DNA of 23,513 nucleotides from positions 1 to 23,513 of the forward strand of contig JBBSDW010000036.1 in assembly GCA_038240295.1 (NCBI GenBank), given 5' to 3'. Shown piece by piece: positions 1 through 8,228 of this stretch; within the stretch, counting starts at the first letter, position 1; each line of letters starts with the position of its first letter. Under the pieces are notes generated by a model. That model was given only the letters and a program-made list of their open reading frames with translations, ran no database searches and was not told where the DNA came from. This stretch comes from JABDDM01 sp038240295. Lineage in GTDB: Bacteria; Bacteroidota; Ignavibacteria; Palsa-1295. The position numbers and the translations under genes were made by a program.

Positions 1-710
1 GATCCTTCTGCAGCTGCAAAATACGTTTGTGTACCTTTGAGCGCATAGATGCCCCACGCCTCGGGGAGGTTATATCCTTTCGTCCACGTGACGCCGCCAT
101 CGAATGTCGAGTAAGAGTTTGCGCCCTGATTATTTCCGTGCGGACCGATGGTCACAGCGCCGTGAAGATCGTCGGTAAAGTCGACGCCATTGCTCATCGT
201 GAGTTGCCGGTCGATAAATGTCCGGTTGAATGTCGCGCCGCCGTCAAAAGAAACTCCACCCGGATAGGTCCAACTGGTCAGCACGACGGCAGAAGGTGTG
301 GCATAGACACAAATCCCCGATCCGACGGGCAGGGGTTCGCTCGTCCATGTTAGGCCGCCGTCTATTGTCTTCCAGAGCGTCTGGCTCATCGAAAAAACTG
401 AGGCGTAACCGGTCCGTTTGTTGAGCATGAAAATGCTCGTTACCGCCCCGCGAGTAAACGGCACTGTCGCTGTGGACCAGGTCGTACCGCCATCGGTTGT
501 GTGAAAGATCTGCGCGGTACTTATGAACGTGCGGCGAAGACCAGAGCCAACAAAGCCATTCATTTCATCGAAAAAAAATCCGCAGCCGATCTGCGTGTTC
601 ATTTGCTTGATCAAATTCCAGGTTGCCGTTGCTTCGGAATGAAGGCACGCGAGAAGCGAAAGCACTATTGCGAGTCTTAGCAGAGTCGGGCGTCGATCGA
701 GGCGAAGCAT
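1..710 (-). CDS. T9SS-cargo paralogue with Ycf48/Asp-box repeats, N-terminal part only
   Basis: Open reading frame from ATG at 710 running off the left edge with no stop, so only about 236 N-terminal residues are visible. It starts with a signal peptide (basic MLRLDRR, hydrophobic core, then ATA) followed by the family motif IGCGFFFDE. Asp-box units of the form TDGGTTW, DGGLTW, FDGGATF and FDGGVTW indicate a Ycf48/BNR-type beta-propeller. It closely resembles the N-terminus of the next gene upstream, including AWGIYALKGTQTYF versus AWSVYGIKGTKTFF, so a C-terminal sorting domain is expected outside the window (inference). It lies 37 bp downstream of that gene on the same strand and probably shares its transcript. 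A GGAGG at 738-742 is about 27 nt from the ATG, too far for a normal ribosome binding site, so the exact start is slightly uncertain. Confidence 0.85.
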   Translation of the reverse strand, partial: MLRLDRRPTLLRLAIVLSLLACLHSEATATWNLIKQMNTQIGCGFFFDEMNGFVGSGLRRTFISTAQIFHTTDGGTTWSTATVPFTRGAVTSIFMLNKRTGYASVFSMSQTLWKTIDGGLTWTSEPLPVGSGICVYATPSAVVLTSWTYPGGVSFDGGATFNRTFIDRQLTMSNGVDFTDDLHGAVTIGPHGNNQGANSYSTFDGGVTWTKGYNLPEAWGIYALKGTQTYFAAAEG

Positions 711-747
711 ATTGGTGAAAAAGAAAAGCGGAGATCGCCTCCAAAAA

Positions 748-3700
748 TTAGTGTTCGATGATCACCGAACGAGAAGCCCGCCGGCCGAACTCGTCATGAA
801 TCACCAGTTCGTAACGACCGCTCGCTTGAGAAATTGGGATGGCGATGGAACAGTCACCGGCCTCCGACTTTGGAAGGTGGAGGGAGCATACAAGGTTTCC
901 GAGATCATCATAGAGATCGACCGTTGGCAAGGTGAGCGCAACATCCGACCGATACGATAGGACCGTGCGATTAGTGATTGCCGGATTGGGATTCACCGAA
1001 ACGATCGAGAGCCCCAGCGGTTCATGCGCCATCGTCTTCTCTATCGTCCCATCACCGCAATTAAGCGCAAGCGTGAATTGCTGATCGGGAATGCTGCAGA
1101 GATGCTCCCGGCCACTGACACGCGTAACAAAGCTATCGATCGTAACAGTCGTCGAAAGATCCTTCGTCAGAAATGCGCGCATGAGAACGCTCACAATCGG
1201 TATTGAAAGGTTGCTGTCCTGTGCGATCGGGTTACGAAAATAGGCGTCGATGTCGGCGCCAGTTGGCGTCGATTTGAACGACGACTGCGATGCAAGCGGA
1301 CTAGAAGGATTTATCGTCGTGAGCCCAACGGCCGTGATCAGATCGGTATTGAAACTCATGTGAAACGTGACGTGCGATATCGAGAAGGTATCGGTTGTCG
1401 GCAGCAGCATAATCGGGACGGCAACGGTATCGCCTGCTTTAACCGATGCGATGGGTCCGATATAAGGTTCGGGCGCTGTGATGTTATCTCCTGAGACCGA
1501 GAGCACAGTGTCGAAATATTTCGAGCCCGAATGGCAATAAACGTGAAGCTCGGTCGAGCGAAGGCCGCGAGCATTTGGACTAAATTTTACTTGTACACTG
1601 CCATCGTGCAAACTTCCGAGTTGACCGAATCCGGCGGTATCGCAATTGAATTCAAACAAGGAATCTCGTGCAATACGCAGCGAATCGATCTCGATCGTGC
1701 CGCATAAATTGTTATGCAGCAGAAGTGGAATGGTGATCGGTTGACAGTGATCGGTCACGAGCGCAAGCGTGTCTGGGGAGATCGCCATCGGGCTCAACGG
1801 CAAAGTGTTTGTAGCGTTTAGTTGGATGACACTATCGAAACTCGTTGTGCCGAAATGACCGTAGATATGAACGAGGGCAGTTCGCACACTGCCGGAATCG
1901 GGCGTGAATTGGATGCGTAGCCGAGTCGAATCTCCGCCGCTTATTGCGCTGGTATAAAGAACGGAGTCACTAAACTCGCCTGAGGCCCGAACCGAATCAA
2001 TCACCACTTGGGCGCAGCCTTGATCGTAGATCGTAACCGAGTCACTCGTCGGTGCGCAGTTGGAAGTAGCCATTGCGATCGAAGCCACCGACAAATGCAT
2101 GCAGTTGGGATCACTCCGATTATAACCGACGAGTGTCACGGGCACGCTGAGCGTATCGAATCCTAAATGCAAATGAATGCGCATCGATCCCGATGCTGCA
2201 CCGCTATCGAGCGGCGAAAAGAGAACCGCGACGGAATCACCAGATTTTGAACCGAGCGTGTGAGAGCTTATCGAAGCAACGAACGGCAATGCGCAGTCGA
2301 GCGAATCGATCGTGATGCTTCCGCAGCCTGGGTTGATGAAGCGGAGCGTGTCGGTAGTGTTCGCACAATAAGCAGTTGGAAAAAAAAGCGTGTCGTGAGC
2401 AAGCGTAATCTGCGGCTTGGGAAGCACTGTCGATCCGGTTATCGTGACGGATGTATCGAATCGGTGATTGCCCATGTGTCCCACGACCCGCATCAGAGAT
2501 GGATGTGCGCCGTCTGTATCGGAACTGTATGTTACCGCAAGCGGCAGAATCGCGCCACTATTGGGATTCGTCGGAAGTTGTCCTCCAAGCGAAAACGACT
2601 GATCGCCGAAGGTCACGGAATCAAGGATCATCGCCGAGCAACTGTTTGAAGAGATCGAAAGTGTATCCGGCGTGATCGTGCATCCCGATTGCGAGAGATG
2701 CAGACTATCCTTCGTCAGCGTGATCGCTTCAGGAATATCGCTTCGCAAGACAAGCGCGATCTCTTTTTCAAACGTGCTATCGCTCGTGTGGCATCGCACC
2801 CGAAGCGTACCAAAGCTGCTGCCTGTATCCATCGGTGCAAAACGAACACGAACGTGTATGGAATCTCCAGTATGCATGACGACGCCAAACGTAGATGCCT
2901 CAAGTGTTACGTCGCTCGCGGCAAGGATGGAGGTCGAATCATAATGCACGATCGGACATGCGAGTGATGCGATGCTAAATTCCGCGCTGTCGCTGCAACT
3001 CATCGCATTGAGGAAGAGTGTGTCGCGATCGACGGACCAGCGTGTATCGACCGGGTTGCCATCGGGTATCGTACCATCGCCTCCGTTGATGGTCTTGTAA
3101 ACATTACCGAAGGGGTCGAACGCATAGACGGTGCTGCCCTTGCAATCGGCGACGACGAATCGTGTATCACGGCTATTGGCCGGCCCGCCGACAGGCTTCC
3201 AGTGCAATCCTAAATCATCGGAGCGGTACATCCCATAGTAACTCTGGGGATAGAGGGTCCCTGTGTCGGTCTGAATATACAGCGTCGAAAGTGCGCCACG
3301 GATGGTACCGGTAAATGCGATCGTCGCGATCGTGTCGAAATTGTATCGCAGGCTCCAGGTCGCGCCGCCATCCTGCGACCAATTGATCACCGTGGTTGGG
3401 AAACCACCCTGTGATTCATTCGCTGTAAAAAATGTCTTCGTCCCTTTGATGCCATAGACCGACCAGGCCTCCATCGCATTCGCAGTCGGAATCCATGTTA
3501 CGCCGCCATCGGAAGTTCGCCAGAAACTCGCGGGGCTGGGATTCATTTGCGTCATCACCCCGATATTGTCATCGGTAAAATCGAGACCATTACCACGCGG
3601 ACGAAATCTCGTCGTCCAACTCAGGCCTGCATCGGTCGAAACTAAACCGCCCCAATTGTGCGAGCCGCCATAGATGAAGTTATCCCAATCTGTCCAGACA

Positions 3701-4134
3701 ATGGCCTTACTTGTGGCATATACCGAAGTCGCCTCACCGTTAAGCATCAGATCGTTGACCCAGGTGTCGCCTCCATCCGAGGTTCTCCAGATCGCCGGTT
3801 TGCCAAACCTGCCGTCGGAAAAGATCGATGCGTAGCCAATGTTCGCATCGCGCATCGAGATTGAAGTCACCGCTCCGTACATCGGCTGCGGCACCTGCGT
3901 CGATTGCCACGTTGTGCCTCCGTCGGTCGTTTTGTAAATACTGACCGGATCGCCGGGATTGATGAATCCACCGCCGCCCGCCGGACGAATGCCGGTGCCG
4001 ATAAACCCATGATTCTCGTCGAAGAAAAATCCACAGCCGATCGCAGTTGGAAAGCTTCCTACATGCGTCCACTGCGCGCCTGCATTTGTGGCAGCGCACA
4101 TACACGTTAGCGCAGAGATAAGCGCAACGATCAT
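748..4134 (-). CDS. T9SS-secreted multidomain surface protein: Asp-box propeller, choice-of-anchor D repeats, cohesin-like domain, sorting domain
   Basis: 1128 aa from the chosen ATG at 4134. The frame stays open to 4266, but the ATG at 4134 has GGAAGGAA just upstream and begins a clean signal peptide (MIVALISALTCMC, cleavage near NAGA-Q); a TTG about 13 codons upstream is a weaker alternative. Residues about 20-370 carry at least six Asp-box motifs (TDGGTTW, SDGGDTW, DAGLSW, SDGGVTW, QDGGATW, DDLGLHW), typical of Ycf48/sialidase-like propellers. Residues about 380-870 hold five Ig-like choice-of-anchor D repeats, each with a spaced cysteine pair and an IDS-like strand. Residues about 890-1035 look cohesin-like (KAGDTVAVPI, then FHMSFNTDLI). 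Residues 1040-1128 form a T9SS type A sorting domain (VNPNP, DLYDDLGN, GRYELVI). Likely cell-surface or secreted; binding partner unknown. It is a paralogue of the genes at 1-710 and 17595-20631. Confidence 0.9.
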   Translation of the reverse strand: MIVALISALTCMCAATNAGAQWTHVGSFPTAIGCGFFFDENHGFIGTGIRPAGGGGFINPGDPVSIYKTTDGGTTWQSTQVPQPMYGAVTSISMRDANIGYASIFSDGRFGKPAIWRTSDGGDTWVNDLMLNGEATSVYATSKAIVWTDWDNFIYGGSHNWGGLVSTDAGLSWTTRFRPRGNGLDFTDDNIGVMTQMNPSPASFWRTSDGGVTWIPTANAMEAWSVYGIKGTKTFFTANESQGGFPTTVINWSQDGGATWSLRYNFDTIATIAFTGTIRGALSTLYIQTDTGTLYPQSYYGMYRSDDLGLHWKPVGGPANSRDTRFVVADCKGSTVYAFDPFGNVYKTINGGDGTIPDGNPVDTRWSVDRDTLFLNAMSCSDSAEFSIASLACPIVHYDSTSILAASDVTLEASTFGVVMHTGDSIHVRVRFAPMDTGSSFGTLRVRCHTSDSTFEKEIALVLRSDIPEAITLTKDSLHLSQSGCTITPDTLSISSNSCSAMILDSVTFGDQSFSLGGQLPTNPNSGAILPLAVTYSSDTDGAHPSLMRVVGHMGNHRFDTSVTITGSTVLPKPQITLAHDTLFFPTAYCANTTDTLRFINPGCGSITIDSLDCALPFVASISSHTLGSKSGDSVAVLFSPLDSGAASGSMRIHLHLGFDTLSVPVTLVGYNRSDPNCMHLSVASIAMATSNCAPTSDSVTIYDQGCAQVVIDSVRASGEFSDSVLYTSAISGGDSTRLRIQFTPDSGSVRTALVHIYGHFGTTSFDSVIQLNATNTLPLSPMAISPDTLALVTDHCQPITIPLLLHNNLCGTIEIDSLRIARDSLFEFNCDTAGFGQLGSLHDGSVQVKFSPNARGLRSTELHVYCHSGSKYFDTVLSVSGDNITAPEPYIGPIASVKAGDTVAVPIMLLPTTDTFSISHVTFHMSFNTDLITAVGLTTINPSSPLASQSSFKSTPTGADIDAYFRNPIAQDSNLSIPIVSVLMRAFLTKDLSTTVTIDSFVTRVSGREHLCSIPDQQFTLALNCGDGTIEKTMAHEPLGLSIVSVNPNPAITNRTVLSYRSDVALTLPTVDLYDDLGNLVCSLHLPKSEAGDCSIAIPISQASGRYELVIHDEFGRRASRSVIIEH

Positions 4135-4138
4135 GAAC

Positions 4139-4146
4139 TTCCTTCC
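4139..4146 (-). promoter_or_regulatory. Shine-Dalgarno sequence that decides the start at 4134
   Basis: On the minus strand GGAAGGAA lies 4 nt before the ATG at 4134. Strong SD sequences are uncommon in this window. This one supports 4134 over the longer frame starting at 4266, whose extra 44 residues do not resemble a signal peptide. Confidence 0.6.
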
Positions 4147-4309
4147 CGAAATCGGACGAAGAATGCTTCGCAATGCGGTATTATTTAAGACAACAATGTA
4201 GCTCCGTGGCGTCAGGCTTTCGCTTCCGTCGAGGCGGACGCCTTGCCAACAGAGTCTTTTCAACACAATCAGGGTTACAATTTAACACGAAAATCCTGAA
4301 CGTGGACGC

Positions 4310-5629
4310 GTGCGCCAAACTTTATTTCGACTTGCCCTGCCCGTAAGAATACTAACGCTCGCCTTTTGCTGCGCGCTCCTCTTTCTTTTTAGCACGGACG
4401 CGGCACATTCGAAGCGTAAACCGAAGCGAAGACGCACCCATACCTCCTCACTGACACGCGACCGGCGCTCGAAAGAACAACAACTCTCTCAACTCAAAAA
4501 GGAGATCGCCAAATTCGAGGCCGAACTTCGCGAGCACGAAAAGCGCGAGCGAACGAGCAAGAAAAGTTTGGGTGCATTCAACCGAAAGACGAACGAACTC
4601 AAAAAAACGATCGCAACGCTGAATGCGAAAGTGCGAAGCATCAGCGAGCAAAAAGAGGAGGTCGATGCTTCGATCGTCGAAACGAGCTCGAACCTCGATA
4701 GCTTGAAGAATGCCTATGCCGAGAGCGTTCGCTACTACTATATACATGGCGGCACTCGGCCAATGCTCGCGACGACCGATGCATCGCTCGCGGGTTCGGT
4801 CGAGGCGATCGAAGAATCGGCGCGGAAGCATCGCAATGAATATTACGCGTACCTGATCGGCGAGGCGCATTCGCTCGGGAGGATCAAGCTCGATTCTGTC
4901 AAGCGTGCGCTTGCCCACAACTCTGCACAACTTTCTTCATCGCTCGATGCGCAGCGAAATCTGATCGACCAGCGCGCAGAAGAGCAATCGCAGGTCGCCG
5001 AGAAACAGCGAGCCGAGGAACAGCGGCTTGCTGAGATCCAGCAAGCGAAAGAACGCCTTCAACGCGAGATCGATCGAAGAAAAGCGAGTGCGCGCAGGCT
5101 TGAATCGATCATCGGTAATCTCGTAGCAAAGGAAGAAGCATCGAAGGCCGCCCGTAAAAAAGGTACGGGAAAGAGGCATCATAAGAAACCAGTGGTCGAG
5201 CAAGAGACGCCGGAAAATGCCGATCTGGGCGGAACAGCACATCCACACTCTCTGCGATGGCCGACGAGTGGTCACCGGATCGTCGAGCGCTTTGGCGAGC
5301 ACCGCAATGAGGAGCTTAACACGATCACCATGAACCTCGGGATCGACATTGCCGCCGCCGAAGGCTCGCGCGTTGCTGCCGCGGCCGATGGCATTGTCTC
5401 GCTCGTTTCGACGCTCCCTGGTTATGGTACGATCGTCGTTATTCGGCATGCCGGAAATTTGCACACGGTCTACGCCGACCTAAGCGGCGCGACCGTTTCG
5501 CGTGGCGCACATGTCACGGCCGGCGAGCGGATCGGCGAGAGTGGTTCGAGTGAAGAGTTGGGGCCTTCGGTTCATTTCGAAGTGTGGAAGGGCCGGTCGA
5601 AACAAAATCCAACGGGGTGGCTCAAGTGA
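4310..5629 (+). CDS. envC: EnvC-like murein hydrolase activator, degenerate LytM/M23 domain
   Basis: 439 aa from a GTG start. A signal peptide or anchor (ILTLAFCCALLFLF) is followed by a long Lys/Glu/Arg-rich coiled coil (about residues 45-280) and a C-terminal LytM/peptidase M23 domain (about 310-439). This is the EnvC layout: such proteins act in the periplasm and activate cell-wall amidases during septum splitting. Active M23 enzymes bind zinc through HxxxD and HxH. Here the first motif reads NLGID (N342, D346) and the second SVH (S420, H422), so two of four ligands are lost. That favours a non-catalytic activator rather than an endopeptidase. The stop overlaps the GTG start of the next gene (GTGA), so the two are probably translationally coupled. 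The usual partners ftsE/ftsX and an amidase gene are not in the window. The start region has no clear SD. Confidence 0.85.
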   Translation: MRQTLFRLALPVRILTLAFCCALLFLFSTDAAHSKRKPKRRRTHTSSLTRDRRSKEQQLSQLKKEIAKFEAELREHEKRERTSKKSLGAFNRKTNELKKTIATLNAKVRSISEQKEEVDASIVETSSNLDSLKNAYAESVRYYYIHGGTRPMLATTDASLAGSVEAIEESARKHRNEYYAYLIGEAHSLGRIKLDSVKRALAHNSAQLSSSLDAQRNLIDQRAEEQSQVAEKQRAEEQRLAEIQQAKERLQREIDRRKASARRLESIIGNLVAKEEASKAARKKGTGKRHHKKPVVEQETPENADLGGTAHPHSLRWPTSGHRIVERFGEHRNEELNTITMNLGIDIAAAEGSRVAAAADGIVSLVSTLPGYGTIVVIRHAGNLHTVYADLSGATVSRGAHVTAGERIGESGSSEELGPSVHFEVWKGRSKQNPTGWLK

Positions 5630-6555
5630 ACGCAAAATATTCGCTCGTATTTATCGCGCACTTCCTCACACTTTTGCTCGGCTATCACACCACGGCATTC
5701 GCACAGCCGCAGCTTGATCGAGTAAGTTTCACGCTCACCGGCAACAGTGATAAATTCGAAAAATGCCGTCTATCCGTCTTGAGCTCGAATAACGATTCGG
5801 CGACTATCCAGGTGCTCACTCCTGATGGCACCAGCTTGGGTGACGTGCATGCGGAGGATCTAACTGTCACTTCGCCAAGGCTTGGCGCGGGTAGTATTTT
5901 TCGTATCGATTCGGTCATCTCCAGCGCTGAGCCGAAGCTATGGGTGAGCTTCGTCCTTGATAACTCCGTTTCGATGTTTCACAACTACGATTCGCTCACG
6001 GCTTATCTTGACTACGTCGTGCGCGGGATCCATCAGCATTTTTCCGCCGTCGTTTTCGACAACACACTTCGGACTACCCAATCGTTAACCACAGCGAAGC
6101 ATGATGTCTTTCTTTCCGTGCTTCCACGAACCGATTCCTCACGTGCTCTCAGAAAATTCTGGCATTATTACGACACGATCCGCAGCGACTGGACTCCGCT
6201 TTACGACGCGATCTATGCAGCGATCGACCCGCTTACTTCAACTGAGACGGTCGAGCAGGAGGGTGAACATCTCATCGTCGCCATCTCCGATGGTGAAGAC
6301 AACGCAAGCAGGATCGGGCTGACCGATCTCGGTTCGATCGTCAAGGAAAAAGCGATACGCCTCTTCGCGATCAACTTTCGGGACGAGCCCGACACACGGC
6401 TTCGATGGCTCTGCAAACGTGGTCACGGCAGTTATTTTTATGCCGACGATCTGAAAGAGTTAAGTGTGGTTCTGCAAGGTCTGAAGGCGATGCTTTTTGG
6501 AGCCTACGTCATCCACTATCGATTCACAGGTCCGGGCGCGGGCGGCGTGCGTTAA
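5626..6555 (+). CDS. secreted von Willebrand factor A domain protein
   Basis: 309 aa from GTG at 5626, which overlaps the envC stop by 4 bases and is preceded by a GGGGTGG stretch; the longer frame from 5584 would lie inside envC and lacks a signal-peptide start. The N-terminus (SLVFIAHFLTLLLGY, cleavage near AFAQ) is a signal peptide. A small all-beta stretch (about 30-100) precedes the VWA domain. The metal-ion-dependent adhesion site is complete: DNSVS (D112, S114, S116), T190 in DWTPLYDA, and D222 in ISDGED. No transmembrane segment or sorting domain follows, so it is predicted to be periplasmic or secreted. VWA domains bind protein ligands through a divalent metal. Overlap with the envC-like gene suggests a role at the cell envelope, but no specific function can be assigned. 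Confidence 0.8.
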   Translation: MNAKYSLVFIAHFLTLLLGYHTTAFAQPQLDRVSFTLTGNSDKFEKCRLSVLSSNNDSATIQVLTPDGTSLGDVHAEDLTVTSPRLGAGSIFRIDSVISSAEPKLWVSFVLDNSVSMFHNYDSLTAYLDYVVRGIHQHFSAVVFDNTLRTTQSLTTAKHDVFLSVLPRTDSSRALRKFWHYYDTIRSDWTPLYDAIYAAIDPLTSTETVEQEGEHLIVAISDGEDNASRIGLTDLGSIVKEKAIRLFAINFRDEPDTRLRWLCKRGHGSYFYADDLKELSVVLQGLKAMLFGAYVIHYRFTGPGAGGVR

Positions 6556-6574
6556 CGGCTCGGCATAAAGGCCG

Positions 6575-6582
6575 TATTTTTG
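6575..6582 (+). promoter_or_regulatory. possible Bacteroidota-type -7 box for lysS
   Basis: TATTTTTG matches the TAnnTTTG -7 element of Bacteroidota housekeeping promoters and lies about 29 bp before the lysS ATG, which would give a short leader. A convincing -33 TTG element is not seen at the usual distance, so support is weak. Confidence 0.3.
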
Positions 6583-6610
6583 CGATTCACCAAAGAGCAA
6601 TCTCTATTCA

Positions 6611-8146
6611 ATGAACGAGCAGCCACAACAGGAAGCATCCGGACGTACCGATCAGGAACACGAACGAAGACAGTCGCTCGAAGCGCTGCGTGCAGCGGGC
6701 GTCGAGCCCTATGCCTACTCATTCGAGCGCAGGAATTTCTCGGACGATGCCATAACACTTTTCGACGAGGCGAATCCCGATTCGCATCCCGTCGCCGCTG
6801 TCGCTGGTCGCATTGTGGCGATCCGTAGAATGGGCAAGGCAAGCTTTTTTCACGTGTTCGACGAGCATGGCAAGATCCAGTTTTATTTCAAGACCAACGA
6901 CCTTGTGGATCGCTATGAATTGCTGAAGCATCTCGATCTTGGAGATTTTATTGGCGGCATTGGATATATTTTCAAGACGCGCACCGGTGAAGTGACGCTG
7001 CATGTCACGCAGTTCGAAGTTCTCGCAAAGGCGCTTCGTCCGTTGCCGGTCGTCAAGGAAGAAGTCGATGAAGTGACGGGCGAGAAGATCGTCCATGATG
7101 CCTTCACGGACAAGGAGCTACGTTACCGTAGACGCTATCTCGATCTTGCGGTCAACGCGGAAGTACGCGAGACCTTTCGGAAACGCTCGCTCATCATTTC
7201 GACCATCCGCAGATTCTGGGATGCTCGTGGATATCTCGAAGTTGAAACGCCAGTCTTGCAGCCTATCTATGGCGGCGCTTACGCGAGGCCGTTCATCACG
7301 CATCACAACGCGCTCGATTTCGATCTCTTTCTCCGCATCGCCGATGAACTCTATCTCAAAAAATTGATCGTTGGCGGACTTGCCGAAGGGGTCTACGAGA
7401 TCGCGAAAGATTTTCGCAACGAGGGAATGGATAAGAACCACAGCCCCGAGTTCACGATGGCCGAGATCTACGTAGCCTACAAAGACTACGAGTGGATGAT
7501 GGATATGGTTGAAGAACTTTTCGTCACGATCGCGAAGGCCGTCACCGGCGGCGATATGAAAGTCACGCAAGCGAGCGGAATAGTGATCGACTTTACGCCA
7601 CCATTTCGACGGATCACAATGTATGATTCGATCAAAGAATATACAGGGATCGAGGTTAGCGAAATGGATGAGGCAGCTTTGCGCGAGACTGCGAAGAAGC
7701 TGAACGTACCCATCGAGCCCTCTGCCGGTGCGGGAAAGATCATCGACGAATTATTCTCGGAATGCGTCGAGCATCATCTCGTACAACCGACGTTCATCAC
7801 CGATTATCCACTCTCGATGTCGCCGCTTGCTAAGCGTCACCGTTCGAAAGAAGGACTTGTCGAGCGCTTTGAACTCATGGTCGGCGGACAGGAGCTTGCG
7901 AATGCATTCAGCGAACTCACCGATGCGATCGATCAGCGTGCCCGCTTTGAAGAACAAGCCAGACTTCGCGCTCGTGGCGACGACGAAGCCATGATCCTCG
8001 ACGAAGATTTTTTGCGCGCCCTCGAAACCGGGATGCCCCCAACCGCCGGCCTCGGCTTCGGCATCGATCGTCTCACGATGGTAATGACCGGCGAAGAATC
8101 GATCAGGGATGTCGTGCTTTTTCCGGCGATGCGGCCAGAGAAGTGA
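6611..8146 (+). CDS. lysS: lysine--tRNA ligase, class II
   Basis: 511 aa, normal length for bacterial class II LysRS. It charges tRNA-Lys with lysine using ATP in the cytoplasm. The N-terminal OB-fold anticodon-binding domain (about 60-170; AGRIVAIRRMGKASFFHVFD) is followed by the catalytic core. Class II motif 1 lies around ARGYLEVETPVL, motif 2 is FRNEGMDKNHSPEFTMAE, and motif 3 is GLGFGIDRLTMV near the C-terminus; ARPFITHHNALD is a LysRS hallmark. The ATG at 6611 lies 55 bp after the VWA gene with no SD, which is common in this group. The gene ends at a 7-bp tandem repeat and converges with the ABC permease gene. Identification is secure. Confidence 0.97.
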   Translation: MNEQPQQEASGRTDQEHERRQSLEALRAAGVEPYAYSFERRNFSDDAITLFDEANPDSHPVAAVAGRIVAIRRMGKASFFHVFDEHGKIQFYFKTNDLVDRYELLKHLDLGDFIGGIGYIFKTRTGEVTLHVTQFEVLAKALRPLPVVKEEVDEVTGEKIVHDAFTDKELRYRRRYLDLAVNAEVRETFRKRSLIISTIRRFWDARGYLEVETPVLQPIYGGAYARPFITHHNALDFDLFLRIADELYLKKLIVGGLAEGVYEIAKDFRNEGMDKNHSPEFTMAEIYVAYKDYEWMMDMVEELFVTIAKAVTGGDMKVTQASGIVIDFTPPFRRITMYDSIKEYTGIEVSEMDEAALRETAKKLNVPIEPSAGAGKIIDELFSECVEHHLVQPTFITDYPLSMSPLAKRHRSKEGLVERFELMVGGQELANAFSELTDAIDQRARFEEQARLRARGDDEAMILDEDFLRALETGMPPTAGLGFGIDRLTMVMTGEESIRDVVLFPAMRPEK

Positions 8147-8151
8147 GTTGG

Positions 8152-8172
8152 GGTGTCGGGTGTCAGGTGTCA
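8152..8172. repeat. heptamer tandem repeat GGTGTCR x3
   Basis: Three perfect-phase copies of GGTGTC(G/A) sit 5 bp after the lysS stop, in the 82-bp gap between convergent genes. No stem-loop terminator is obvious in this gap. Confidence 0.7.
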
Positions 8173-8228
8173 AAAATGTTTGCGTTTGAATCGAAACAAT
8201 CATACTTGGTCATTGCGAGGAGGCACGA

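Noticed and set aside
4135..4266. N-terminal extension of the large T9SS protein to the ATG at 4266
   Set aside because: The added residues do not resemble a signal peptide, and the internal ATG at 4134 has a good SD and a proper leader.
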